This document shows, piece by piece, positions 1 through 5,860 of a stretch of DNA of 7,392 nucleotides. Both the position numbers and the translations under genes were made by a program. Each line of letters begins with the position of its first letter. Within the stretch, counting starts at the first letter, position 1. The notes under the pieces are model-generated. The model was not told where the DNA came from and did no database searches. It was given only the letters and a program-made list of their open reading frames with translations. Source of the stretch: Clostridia bacterium (GTDB lineage Bacteria > Bacillota > Clostridia > Oscillospirales > Acutalibacteraceae); assembly GCA_017549905.1 (NCBI GenBank), contig JAFYNC010000136.1:1-7392 (forward strand), written 5' to 3'.

Positions 1-3
1 TAT

Positions 4-25
4 TTGATTTTGAAATCAAAATCAA
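4..25. repeat. Short perfect inverted repeat at the left edge
   Basis: TTGATTTTGA (4-13) and TCAAAATCAA (16-25) are perfect reverse complements separated by AA. It is purely A/T-rich apart from four G/C pairs. It could be the end of a transcription unit lying to the left, or half of a regulatory palindrome, but the window edge hides the context. The inverted repeat is seen directly; any function is a guess. Confidence 0.4.
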
Positions 26-56
26 TTCGTAATTCGGAATGCGTAATGCGGAATTA
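24..56. repeat. Degenerate 7-mer tandem repeat (AATNCGN), probable repeat-element remnant
   Basis: Two 14-nt units, AATTCGTAATTCGG (24-37) and AATGCGTAATGCGG (38-51), follow each other and are followed by AATTA. Each unit is itself two 7-mers of the form AATNCGN. Such degenerate AATTCGTAAT-type tracts often border small mobile palindromic elements in clostridial genomes, and the piece GTAATGCGGAATT loosely resembles the arm of the element at 5861-5965. I read it as the edge or relic of such an element. The tandem structure is seen directly; the origin is inferred. Confidence 0.45.
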
Positions 57-60
57 TCTC

Positions 61-89
61 TTTACAATTTTAAAAAATAATGGTATAAT
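61..89 (+). promoter_or_regulatory. Near-consensus sigma-A promoter for the leader RNA and XRE regulator
   Basis: The -35 box TTTACA (61-66) and the perfect -10 box TATAAT (84-89) are separated by an optimal 17-nt spacer. TG at 81-82, one base before the -10 box, also makes it an extended -10 promoter. Transcription should start at about 95-97, exactly where the first arm of the leader's long inverted repeat begins. No other promoter of this quality was noticed in the intergenic DNA of the window. Prediction from boxes only. Confidence 0.8.
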
Positions 90-94
90 TAGTG

Positions 95-256
95 TGCAAC
101 ACAAAGTTAATATTTTATCCAAGAGATTACGATTTTGTTTCGGCAAAAACGCATTCTCTTTGTTTTCGTATTCAATTGGATAAGAAAACTTTGTGTTGCA
201 GCAATCAGAGAAGCGTTTTTCGTGCGCGGGCTCTGCTTGCGCACTTTTTTGTTTTG
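95..256 (+). ncRNA. Structured leader RNA, candidate cis-regulatory element (pseudoknot plus terminator) upstream of an XRE regulator
   Basis: The first 150-160 nt after the promoter contain far more complementarity than chance predicts. A perfect 14-bp stem pairs TGCAACACAAAGTT (95-108) with 187-200. Inside it, TTATCCAA (115-122) pairs with TTGGATAA (176-183). A local hairpin may form at 130-151 (TTTTG/CAAAA, with CG/CG outside). The loop segment 145-159 (AAAAACGC, then TTCTCT after one bulged base) is complementary to 207-220 (AGAGAA then GCGTTTTT), which would make a pseudoknot across the outer stem. An intrinsic terminator follows at 222-256, just before the regulator's ribosome binding site. 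This layout fits an attenuator or riboswitch-like leader, or an independent small RNA with the gene expressed by read-through. I recall a candidate 'HTH-XRE' RNA motif described upstream of such genes in Clostridia, but cannot confirm membership. It does not resemble a T-box or a PyrR-binding leader. Confidence 0.65.
222..256 (+). terminator. Intrinsic terminator inside the leader, upstream of the XRE gene
   Basis: GTGCGC (222-227) pairs perfectly with GCGCAC (239-244). Two G-U wobbles and one G-C pair extend the stem inward to 230/236, leaving the loop CTCTG. The stem is followed at once by TTTTTTGTTTTG (245-256). This is a textbook Rho-independent terminator, but it sits between the promoter and the only downstream gene, ending just at the Shine-Dalgarno sequence. 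Expression of that gene therefore depends on read-through or antitermination, or the terminator defines the 3' end of a separate small RNA. Confidence 0.75.
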
Positions 257-257
257 T

Positions 258-266
258 GAGGAAAAA
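258..266 (+). promoter_or_regulatory. Ribosome binding site that fixes the XRE regulator start
   Basis: GAGGA (258-262) lies five bases before the ATG at 267, just after the U-tract of the leader terminator. The reading frame is open further upstream (from a TTG at 135), but that stretch has no good Shine-Dalgarno and encodes the structured leader, so the ATG at 267 is preferred. Confidence 0.75.
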
Positions 267-614
267 ATGAAAGAAACAATAAACCAAAGGATTACAAAAT
301 ACAGAAGATTCAGAGGCTATACACAGGCACAAATGGCAGAATGGCTCGGTATGAAATCAAGCACCTATTCTCAATGTGAAAGAGTTGGAAAAATAACCTG
401 TGATCAGATAATTTCAATTTCTGAAATCCTTAAATTAGATGTAGGTACTCTGCTTTATGGTGAGAAAAAAGCAAGACCGCCTATCACACCGCCGCAAGAA
501 TTAGACTTCACTCTTATGGAAAAAAACATAATTAAAATTATCCGCAATCTAAAAAAGCAAGACCGCGCAGATGTATTTGAGTTTATACAACAAAAATATA
601 ATAAGTCTAAATAA
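267..614 (+). CDS. XRE-family helix-turn-helix transcriptional regulator
   Basis: A 115-residue cytoplasmic protein with an N-terminal Cro/C1-type helix-turn-helix domain at about residues 7-63. The helical core reads ITKYRRFRGYTQAQMAEWLG, followed by MKSSTYSQCERV as the recognition-helix region and ISEILKLDVGTLLYG as the closing helices. A linker rich in Pro, Lys and Ala (about 65-78) leads to a C-terminal helical segment (LMEKNIIKIIRNLKKQDRAD) ending in FEFIQQKY, of the type often used for dimerisation in small XRE regulators. There is no metal, ligand or protease domain. Targets cannot be read from the sequence. It stands alone downstream of a structured leader with an internal terminator, so its own expression is probably conditional, and autoregulation is likely by analogy with the family. 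It converges with the pyrimidine operon and shares its terminator. No evidence links it functionally to pyrimidine synthesis. Family certain, role unknown. Confidence 0.88.
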   Translation: MKETINQRITKYRRFRGYTQAQMAEWLGMKSSTYSQCERVGKITCDQIISISEILKLDVGTLLYGEKKARPPITPPQELDFTLMEKNIIKIIRNLKKQDRADVFEFIQQKYNKSK

Positions 615-644
615 AAAAGCAGTATGCTTAAGCATACTGCTTTT
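615..644. terminator. Bidirectional intrinsic terminator (perfect 30-bp palindrome)
   Basis: AAAAGCAGTATGCTT (615-629) is followed immediately by its exact reverse complement (630-644). On either strand this yields a GC-containing stem flanked by A's and a run of U's, so it can end both the XRE gene (stop at 612-614) and the convergent operon whose last gene stops at 648-650. The palindrome begins the base after the XRE stop codon and lies three bases beyond the other stop, so the two units share one very compact terminator. Confidence 0.9.
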
Positions 645-647
645 CTG

Positions 648-1490
648 TTATTTATGCATAAGTTTTTCTATTTCTTTTGCGGCATTGTCAAGATAGGTGC
701 AATCAAAATGCTCAAATGCGCCGTTATCCACCATTTGCGCCAAAGATGTGTCGATAGGCATTTTTGCAAGCAAGGGAATACCTAATTCCTCTGCTATACC
801 CTCACTGCCCTGACCAAAAATATGAAATTCCTTTTTACAGTCGGGACAAACCACATAGCTCATATTTTCAACCATACCTAAAACTTCGATATTCATCATT
901 TTTGCCATATTATAGGCTTTTTTAACGATGAGTGACACCAAGTCCTGAGGAGAGGTTACAATTACTGTGCAATCAAGCGGAATGCTTTGGAAAACAGTGA
1001 GCGGAACGTCGCCTGTGCCGGGGGGACAGTCAATAAACAAAAAGTCAAGGTCGCCCCAAACAACATCGTGCCAAAACTGTTTTACTGCGCCTGCAATAAC
1101 AGGACCGCGCCAAACAACAGGCGAATCTTTTTCTTGGAGCAATAAATTTATAGACATAATTTTAATGCCTGTTTTGGTTTCGGCAGGTAAAATGCCTAAT
1201 TCGTTTTGCATTGCGCGAGAGTTAATACCAAAGGTTTTTGGTATTGAAGGGCCTGTAATATCGGCATCGAGAATACCAACCTTATATCCCATTCTGTTCA
1301 TAAGCACCGCAAGCATAGAGGTGGTCATAGACTTACCTACACCGCCCTTGCCGCTCATAACACCTACAACGTGTTTAATATTGTTATATTCGCCTGTTGG
1401 CTCTATAAGACTTTTAGGGTCACGCGAGGAACAACTGCTCGAACAAGACGAGCAGTTACCCGAACAACCACTGTTTTTTTCTTCTGACAT
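648..1490 (-). CDS. Mrp/NBP35 (ApbC)-family P-loop ATPase, probable Fe-S cluster carrier
   Basis: A 280-residue cytoplasmic protein of the MinD/Mrp/NBP35 ATPase group, thought to carry and deliver Fe-S clusters to apo-proteins. It has a deviant Walker A (SGKGGVGKS, residues 46-54), switch I DADITGPS (75-82), switch II DCPPGTGD (154-161), and the C-terminal CPDC motif (Cys215/Cys218) that bridges a 4Fe-4S cluster between subunits. The N-terminus has an extra Cys-rich, Ser-rich tail with Cys9, Cys13, Cys16 and Cys20 (CX3CX2CX3C), reminiscent of the N-terminal cluster site of Nbp35 but with different spacing; the DUF59 domain of E. coli-type Mrp is absent. The start is supported by GAAAGGTG upstream of the ATG. 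It lies 28 bp after pyrI and is the last gene before the shared terminator, so it is probably co-transcribed with the pyr genes. PyrK is a plausible client. Family is confident; client and physiological role are inferred. Confidence 0.92.
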   Translation of the reverse strand: MSEEKNSGCSGNCSSCSSSCSSRDPKSLIEPTGEYNNIKHVVGVMSGKGGVGKSMTTSMLAVLMNRMGYKVGILDADITGPSIPKTFGINSRAMQNELGILPAETKTGIKIMSINLLLQEKDSPVVWRGPVIAGAVKQFWHDVVWGDLDFLFIDCPPGTGDVPLTVFQSIPLDCTVIVTSPQDLVSLIVKKAYNMAKMMNIEVLGMVENMSYVVCPDCKKEFHIFGQGSEGIAEELGIPLLAKMPIDTSLAQMVDNGAFEHFDCTYLDNAAKEIEKLMHK

Positions 1491-1518
1491 TTAAAACACC
1501 TTTCTCAAATTAACAACA

Positions 1519-1932
1519 TTAAGCTTTTGTTTCGCAGTAAAGACAACGGTAAACGCGGTTTTCTTTATCTGCAAGAGTGAAAATATGTGGCAACTCCTGC
1601 TCTGTCATAGAAATACAGCGCGGATTTTTACATTTTAAAACATCAACTAATTTTTCGGGCAATTCAATGGTCTTTTTCTCAACAATTTTATTGTCCTTAA
1701 TAATATTAACTGTAACATCTGGGTCAACAAAGCCTAAAATCGCGGTATCAACCACAATGTCTGCATCGATTTTAATTATATCTTTCTTACCCATTTTGCG
1801 ACTGGGGGCATTTTTAATAAATGCAACCGAACACTCAAGACTGTCAAGCCCTAAAAGGTTGTAAATTTTCATACCCTTACCTGCGGTTATATGGTCGATT
1901 ACAATTCCGTTTTTAATGGTATCTACCTGCAT
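1519..1932 (-). CDS. pyrI: Aspartate carbamoyltransferase regulatory chain
   Basis: A 137-residue protein (the E. coli chain is 153) that binds the PyrB catalytic trimers and carries the allosteric nucleotide site, allowing feedback control of the first committed pyrimidine step. The N-terminal allosteric domain has the family pattern IKNGIVIDHITAGKGMKI (residues 6-23), with the nucleotide-binding-type residues of VIDHI and the later KKDIIKID segment (49-56). The C-terminal zinc domain has the four expected cysteines, Cys101, Cys106, Cys130 and Cys133 (CX4C ... CX2C), which anchor it to the catalytic chain. Its ATG overlaps the pyrB stop by one base (TAATG), with GGAGGT six bases upstream, so translation is coupled and roughly stoichiometric. 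Whether it responds to CTP, ATP or UTP as in E. coli cannot be read from the sequence. Confidence 0.95.
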   Translation of the reverse strand: MQVDTIKNGIVIDHITAGKGMKIYNLLGLDSLECSVAFIKNAPSRKMGKKDIIKIDADIVVDTAILGFVDPDVTVNIIKDNKIVEKKTIELPEKLVDVLKCKNPRCISMTEQELPHIFTLADKENRVYRCLYCETKA

Positions 1933-2843
1933 TACTCTACCTCCAGAAGCTTTAAAATGAGCGCCATTCTCATAATTTTGCCGTTAAACACTTGTTTAAA
2001 GTAGCAAGCGCGCGGGTCATTATCTATTGCAACGCTAATTTCATTAACACGGGGAAGCGGATGCAAAATGCTCATATCTTCTTTAGCATTTGCAAGTTTT
2101 TCGGGTGTTAAAATATAACTGTCCTTGAGGCGCAAATAGTCCTCTTCGTTAAAGAAACGCTCTCTCTGAACGCGGGTCATATAAAGAATATCAAGGTCTG
2201 CCATCGAACCCTCAAGGTCGGTGGTTTCGGTGTATTTTATACCCTCTTTTGTAAGGGTTTCTTTAACATAATCGGGAATTTTAAGCTCTGACGGTGAAAT
2301 AAACACAAATTTCACGTTTTTATAGCGTTTTAGCGCAGAAATCAGAGAATGAACTGTTCTGCCGAACTTAAGGTCGCCGCAAAAACCAACTGTAAGATTA
2401 TCAAAACGTCCTTTTTCGCGGTGGATTGTAAGCAAATCGGCAAGTGTTTGGGTAGGGTGATTGTGACCGCCGTCACCTGCGTTTATAACAGGCACACTTG
2501 AATTCATAGAAGCCACAAGCGGTGCGCCCTCTTTAGGATGGCGCATAGCAATAATATCAGCATAGCAGCCAACGGTTTTTGCGGTATCGGCAACACTTTC
2601 GCCTTTAGCGGCAGAAGAGCTGTTAGCTTCAGAAAAACCTAAAACATTACCGCCAAGCTCGTACATAGCAGCTTCAAAGCTAAGGCGCGTTCTGGTTGAT
2701 GGCTCAAAAAACAAGGTTGCAAGTTTTTTGCCGTCACATTTATGGGCATATTTCTGAGGGTTTTCAATAATATCACAAGCTACAGCCAAAAGCTTTTCCA
2801 ATTCGGTTGTAGAAAGCTCTAAAATATCAATCAAACTTCTCAT
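1932..2843 (-). CDS. pyrB: Aspartate carbamoyltransferase catalytic chain
   Basis: A 303-residue cytoplasmic enzyme that condenses carbamoyl phosphate with aspartate to give N-carbamoyl-L-aspartate. The carbamoyl-phosphate site is intact: FFEPSTRTR (45-53, with Ser49-Thr50-Arg51-Thr52), Ser76 and Lys80 from the neighbouring subunit's loop (SSSAAKGE), Arg101 in MRHP, HPTQ (129-132) and HPLPR (261-265). The aspartate-domain residues Arg162 (GRTVHS) and Arg224/Gln226 (TRVQRER) are also present. The sequence matches the E. coli-like, PyrI-associated class rather than the unregulated Bacillus class, consistent with pyrI following directly. It starts two bases after the pyrE stop; the nearest Shine-Dalgarno (GGAG) is about 13 bases from the ATG, so initiation probably relies on coupling with pyrE. 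It is late in the operon, unlike B. subtilis, where pyrB is early. Confidence 0.97.
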   Translation of the reverse strand: MRSLIDILELSTTELEKLLAVACDIIENPQKYAHKCDGKKLATLFFEPSTRTRLSFEAAMYELGGNVLGFSEANSSSAAKGESVADTAKTVGCYADIIAMRHPKEGAPLVASMNSSVPVINAGDGGHNHPTQTLADLLTIHREKGRFDNLTVGFCGDLKFGRTVHSLISALKRYKNVKFVFISPSELKIPDYVKETLTKEGIKYTETTDLEGSMADLDILYMTRVQRERFFNEEDYLRLKDSYILTPEKLANAKEDMSILHPLPRVNEISVAIDNDPRACYFKQVFNGKIMRMALILKLLEVE

Positions 2844-2845
2844 TT

Positions 2846-3502
2846 TTAATTCTTTGCTCCGTTAATTTCTAAGTATTTCTTAATTCTATCAACATTTTCT
2901 TTGTTCTCGGGCTTTTCTTCAAGATATTCAATAATATCATAAACATCAACAACAGAATAAACAGGGAAACCAAATTCCTCGCCAACCTCTGCCATTGCGC
3001 TCTTTTCTGTTTTGCCCTTTTCCTTGCGGTCAACCATAACAAATGTTGCGGCAACCTTAGTACCCTTAAGGGAAGACAGAATTTCCATACTTTCTCTGAT
3101 AGCTGTACCTGCGGTGATAACATCTTCAACGATTACGATTTCCTCATTTTCTTGAGGCTTGTAACCCACAAAAACGCCGCCTTCACCGTGGTCTTTTTCT
3201 TCTTTTCTGTTAAAGAAGAATGGAACATCGAGTCCGTTTTTAGCAAGAGCCACTGCTACCGATACTGCAATCGGAATACCCTTGTAAGCAGGTCCGTAAA
3301 GTACAGTTTTTTTATTGCCAACCTTTTCAAAATAAGCCTTTGCATAAAATTCGCCAAGCTTACAGATTTGTTCGCCTGTTTTAATATCGCCTGCGTTTAT
3401 GAAATAAGGGATTTTTCTGCCTGATTTAGCGGTAAAATCACCGAACTTTAAAACGCCTGCGCTCTCTAAAAACTCAATAAATTCTCTTTTATAGCTTTCC
3501 AT
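2846..3502 (-). CDS. pyrE: Orotate phosphoribosyltransferase
   Basis: A 218-residue type I phosphoribosyltransferase that joins orotate and PRPP to make OMP, the penultimate step to UMP. The PRPP-binding motif is [11 protein letters not shown] (residues 124-134), the flexible catalytic loop is [11 protein letters not shown] (99-109, with the loop lysines), and the substrate region GPAYKGIP lies at 70-77. The N-terminal hood ([15 protein letters not shown], about 20-34) is typical. The loop form KDHGEGG resembles the E. coli/eukaryotic PyrE type more than the Bacillus form, as I recall it. The start ATG follows the pyrF stop by 12 bp, with AAGGAG overlapping that stop codon. A charged C-terminal tail (about 196-218) slightly extends the core fold. 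It acts just before PyrF, whose gene is immediately upstream, so the pair forms the UMP synthase step as two separate proteins. Confidence 0.97.
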   Translation of the reverse strand: MESYKREFIEFLESAGVLKFGDFTAKSGRKIPYFINAGDIKTGEQICKLGEFYAKAYFEKVGNKKTVLYGPAYKGIPIAVSVAVALAKNGLDVPFFFNRKEEKDHGEGGVFVGYKPQENEEIVIVEDVITAGTAIRESMEILSSLKGTKVAATFVMVDRKEKGKTEKSAMAEVGEEFGFPVYSVVDVYDIIEYLEEKPENKENVDRIKKYLEINGAKN

Positions 3503-3514
3503 TTTTATTTCTCC

Positions 3515-4213
3515 TTAGCCTATAAATTCTGCACAGCATCTTTCATACGCTGCAACGGGGTCTGCGGCTGCTGTAATAGGTCTGCCCACAACAATATAGT
3601 CACTGCCGATTTTTTTAGCCTCTGCGGGTGTCATAACGCGCTTTTGGTCGCCAACATCACCGTCAGCAAAGCGAACACCGGGAGTAACCGTTAAAAACTT
3701 TTCACCACAAGTTTCATGAACTTTACCGGCTTCGAGTGGAGAGCAAACCACGCCGTCAAGCCCTGCAACCATTGCGTTGTGGGCGTAGTGCATTACAACT
3801 TTATCGATAGGCTCTTTGATAAGTAAATCGTTTTCCATTCTCTCCTGGTCGGTTGAGGTTAATTGTGTAACCGCAATAAGTAAAGGTCTTGTGCCGTCAG
3901 GACGGGTAAGTCCCTCTAAAGCGCCCTCCATCATAGAAATTGTGCCTGCGGCGTGAAGATTTGTCATATCAACATCAAGGCGAGATAAAACCGCCATAGA
4001 TTTTTTAACTGTGTTAGGAATATCGTGAAGTTTTAAATCGAGGAATATTTTATGTCCTCTTGCCTTTAAATCTTTTACAATCTGCGGACCTTCTGCATAG
4101 AAAAGTTCCATACCGATTTTAACAAATGGCTTTTTGCCTGTAAACTTATCAAGAAAGTTTAATGTTTCCTCTTTACTTGCAAAATCGCAAGCAATAATAA
4201 CGTCCTTACCCAT
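3515..4213 (-). CDS. pyrF: Orotidine 5'-phosphate decarboxylase
   Basis: A 232-residue TIM-barrel enzyme that decarboxylates OMP to UMP, the last step of the de novo pathway. The catalytic tetrad region is intact: Asp10 (IIACDF), Lys32 (FVKIGMEL), and the signature FLDLKLHDIPNTV (57-69) with Asp59, Lys61 and Asp64. The phosphate-gripping elements TPGVRFADGDVGDQKR (177-192) and VVGRPIT (208-214) complete the site. The length and the LDLKLHDIPNTV form match the group I (Bacillus/E. coli) class rather than the longer PyrF group. The ATG sits inside the last codons of pyrD (8-base overlap) with AGGAGG eight bases upstream, so translation is coupled. No oddities were seen. Confidence 0.97.
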   Translation of the reverse strand: MGKDVIIACDFASKEETLNFLDKFTGKKPFVKIGMELFYAEGPQIVKDLKARGHKIFLDLKLHDIPNTVKKSMAVLSRLDVDMTNLHAAGTISMMEGALEGLTRPDGTRPLLIAVTQLTSTDQERMENDLLIKEPIDKVVMHYAHNAMVAGLDGVVCSPLEAGKVHETCGEKFLTVTPGVRFADGDVGDQKRVMTPAEAKKIGSDYIVVGRPITAAADPVAAYERCCAEFIG

Positions 4214-5123
4214 TGTGAGCGCCTCCTATAATATCTTTTAAATTATTAATATTGTATTTTTCCATAACGCGAGGTAGATCCTCAATTATGTTCTTGCAAG
4301 CATACGGTTCAACCAAGTTTGCCGCGCCAACCTGCACCGCGGTAGCGCCTGCGAGCATCATTTCAATTACATCCTCTGCAGTGCTTACGCCACCCATACC
4401 GATAAGCGGAATTTTAACTGCATCATAAACCTGATAAATCATTCTGAGTGCCACGGGTTTTATGGCAGGACCTGAAAAACCACCCATTTTATTAGCTAAA
4501 ATCGGTTTTTTGGTTTTAAGGTCAATTCGCATACCGAGCAGTGTGTTTATAAGGCTTATACCGTCAGCGCCCGCCGCCTCGCAAGCCTTTGCAATTTCGG
4601 TAATATCAGTAACATTAGGTGATAATTTTATAAAAACAGGTTTGTTTGTAACCTTTTTAACTGCTTTTGTAACAAGTTCGGCATTTTTTGCGCTTGTGCC
4701 AAAGGCAAGACCGCCGCCGTGAACATTTGGACAGGAAATGTTCACCTCAAACCAACCGATTTGAGCCTCGCTATCCAACTTTTCACAGGTGTAAGCATAA
4801 TCTTCAACCGCAAAACCGCTCACATTTGCCATAACAGGCTTTGTGAATACCTTTTTAAGTTTAGGTAATTCTTCTGAAATAACCTTTTCAACACCGGGAT
4901 TTTGCAGACCAACGGAATTAAGCATACCGCAAGGTGTTTCTGCAATTCGCGGTGTGTCGTTTCCAAATCTTGCATCCTTTGTGGTACCTTTAAAAGAGAA
5001 TGTACCTAACATATTAATATCGTAAAGGTCGGCAAATTCATAGCCGAAACCAAATGTACCGCTCGCGGGGATAATAGGATTGGAAATTTCAATTCCGCAC
5101 AAATCAACTTTAGTGTTTACCAT
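4206..5123 (-). CDS. pyrD: Dihydroorotate dehydrogenase B (NAD+), catalytic subunit
   Basis: A 305-residue FMN-containing TIM barrel that oxidises dihydroorotate to orotate. It is class 1B, shown by the active-site cysteine Cys131 in NISCPN (128-133) and by its pairing with PyrK. Other family elements are ASGTFGFGYEF (20-30), Lys45 in FSFKGTT, NSVGLQNPG (69-77, orotate contacts), the phosphate-binding MGGVSTAED (243-251) and QVGAAN (264-269). There is no N-terminal membrane helix as in class 2 enzymes, so it is cytoplasmic. It should form an alpha2beta2 complex with PyrK, passing electrons from FMN through 2Fe-2S and FAD to NAD+. Its ATG overlaps the end of pyrK by seven bases, and its Shine-Dalgarno (GGGAGGAG) lies within the last pyrK codons, ensuring coupled synthesis. 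All key residues are present. Confidence 0.97.
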   Translation of the reverse strand: MVNTKVDLCGIEISNPIIPASGTFGFGYEFADLYDINMLGTFSFKGTTKDARFGNDTPRIAETPCGMLNSVGLQNPGVEKVISEELPKLKKVFTKPVMANVSGFAVEDYAYTCEKLDSEAQIGWFEVNISCPNVHGGGLAFGTSAKNAELVTKAVKKVTNKPVFIKLSPNVTDITEIAKACEAAGADGISLINTLLGMRIDLKTKKPILANKMGGFSGPAIKPVALRMIYQVYDAVKIPLIGMGGVSTAEDVIEMMLAGATAVQVGAANLVEPYACKNIIEDLPRVMEKYNINNLKDIIGGAHNG

Positions 5124-5845
5124 ATTATCTCCTCCCTTTCAAGCACAGGTCCGTCTTTACAGATACGCTTGTTGCCGTATTTTGTTTTGCAGCTACAACC
5201 CATACAAGCGCCAAAGCCACAACCCATTCTTTCCTCAAAGCTATATTGACCTGAGGTTTTTGCGGTATTTTCAATAGCCTTAAACATAGGAAGGGGTCCG
5301 CAGGTATAGAAATAGTCATAGTCTATATCCATAGCGTTTGTAACAAAACCTTTTATTCCGTAAGAACCGTCAACAGTGGTCACAAAAACTTCTGCGCCTA
5401 AGTGTTTAAATTCATCTTCATAAAAAATTTCAGACTTTGTGTTAAAGCCTAAAACAACCTTAACGTTTTTGCCTTCCCCAATTAAGTCTTTGCAAAGTTT
5501 ATAAAGAGGGGGAATACCAACACCGCCACCTATAAGCAAAGCGGTGTTTTGGCATTTTGAAATATCGAAACCGTTACCAAGACCTACTAGAACGTCAAGA
5601 GTGTCACCGTCACGCATTTGGCTCATAATCTCTGTGCCCTCGCCCACAACCTTATATATGAGGGTGATTTCGGTGTCGCTGTAATCGCAAACCGAAATCG
5701 GACGGCGAAGATAAAGCCCATCAATTTTAATATTAACGAACTGACCGGGCATTGTAAGGGCGCCGGTATCACCCTCGATAATCATTTTGAAAATTGAGGG
5801 TGCAAGGCAGATATTAGATTTAATTTCATAAATTCCTTGTGTCAT
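5117..5845 (-). CDS. pyrK: Dihydroorotate dehydrogenase B (NAD+), electron transfer subunit
   Basis: A 242-residue ferredoxin-reductase-like flavoprotein that accepts electrons from PyrD and reduces NAD+. The FAD domain (about 1-98) has RRPIS (47-51) and VGEGTEIMSQM (67-77). The NAD domain (about 99-205) has GGGVGIPPLY (106-115) and TCGPLPMF (181-188). The C-terminal 2Fe-2S binding stretch has Cys209, Cys214, Cys217 and Cys229 (CX4CX2CX11C), with an additional Cys219. All four ligands of the PyrK family are present, so the subunit should be functional. The start is supported by AAAGGAG (5851-5857) five bases before the ATG. It overlaps pyrD by seven bases. The 150-bp gap to carB upstream is unusual for this tight operon and is filled by a palindromic repeat element. 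The Fe-S requirement is a possible link to the Mrp-type carrier at the operon end. Confidence 0.96.
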   Translation of the reverse strand: MTQGIYEIKSNICLAPSIFKMIIEGDTGALTMPGQFVNIKIDGLYLRRPISVCDYSDTEITLIYKVVGEGTEIMSQMRDGDTLDVLVGLGNGFDISKCQNTALLIGGGVGIPPLYKLCKDLIGEGKNVKVVLGFNTKSEIFYEDEFKHLGAEVFVTTVDGSYGIKGFVTNAMDIDYDYFYTCGPLPMFKAIENTAKTSGQYSFEERMGCGFGACMGCSCKTKYGNKRICKDGPVLEREEIIW

Positions 5846-5860
5846 AATAACTCCTTTAAT

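Noticed and set aside
24..56. CRISPR array
   Set aside because: The units are 7 or 14 nt, directly adjacent and degenerate, with no spacers.
95..200. 6S RNA
   Set aside because: The transcript starts and closes with a long stem, but the large terminal loop, the pseudoknot complementarity and the lack of a 6S-like central bubble flanked by long stems do not fit. A covariance-model search would settle it.
135..266. N-terminal extension of the XRE protein from a TTG at 135
   Set aside because: The frame is open, but there is no convincing Shine-Dalgarno, the translated stretch is not HTH-like, and the DNA is occupied by nested inverted repeats and a terminator. GAGGA before the ATG at 267 gives a normal 115-residue regulator.
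54..332. Minus-strand 92-codon open frame across the promoter and leader
   Set aside because: It runs antisense through the promoter, leader RNA and start of the XRE gene, has no family resemblance and no good ribosome binding site.
967..1494. Plus-strand 175-codon open frame opposite the Mrp gene
   Set aside because: It is a shadow of a clearly conserved gene on the other strand; its protein shows no recognisable domain.
5080..5319. Small open frames on both strands over the pyrK/pyrD junction
   Set aside because: They overlap conserved PyrK cysteine-motif and PyrD coding sequence and have no support of their own.
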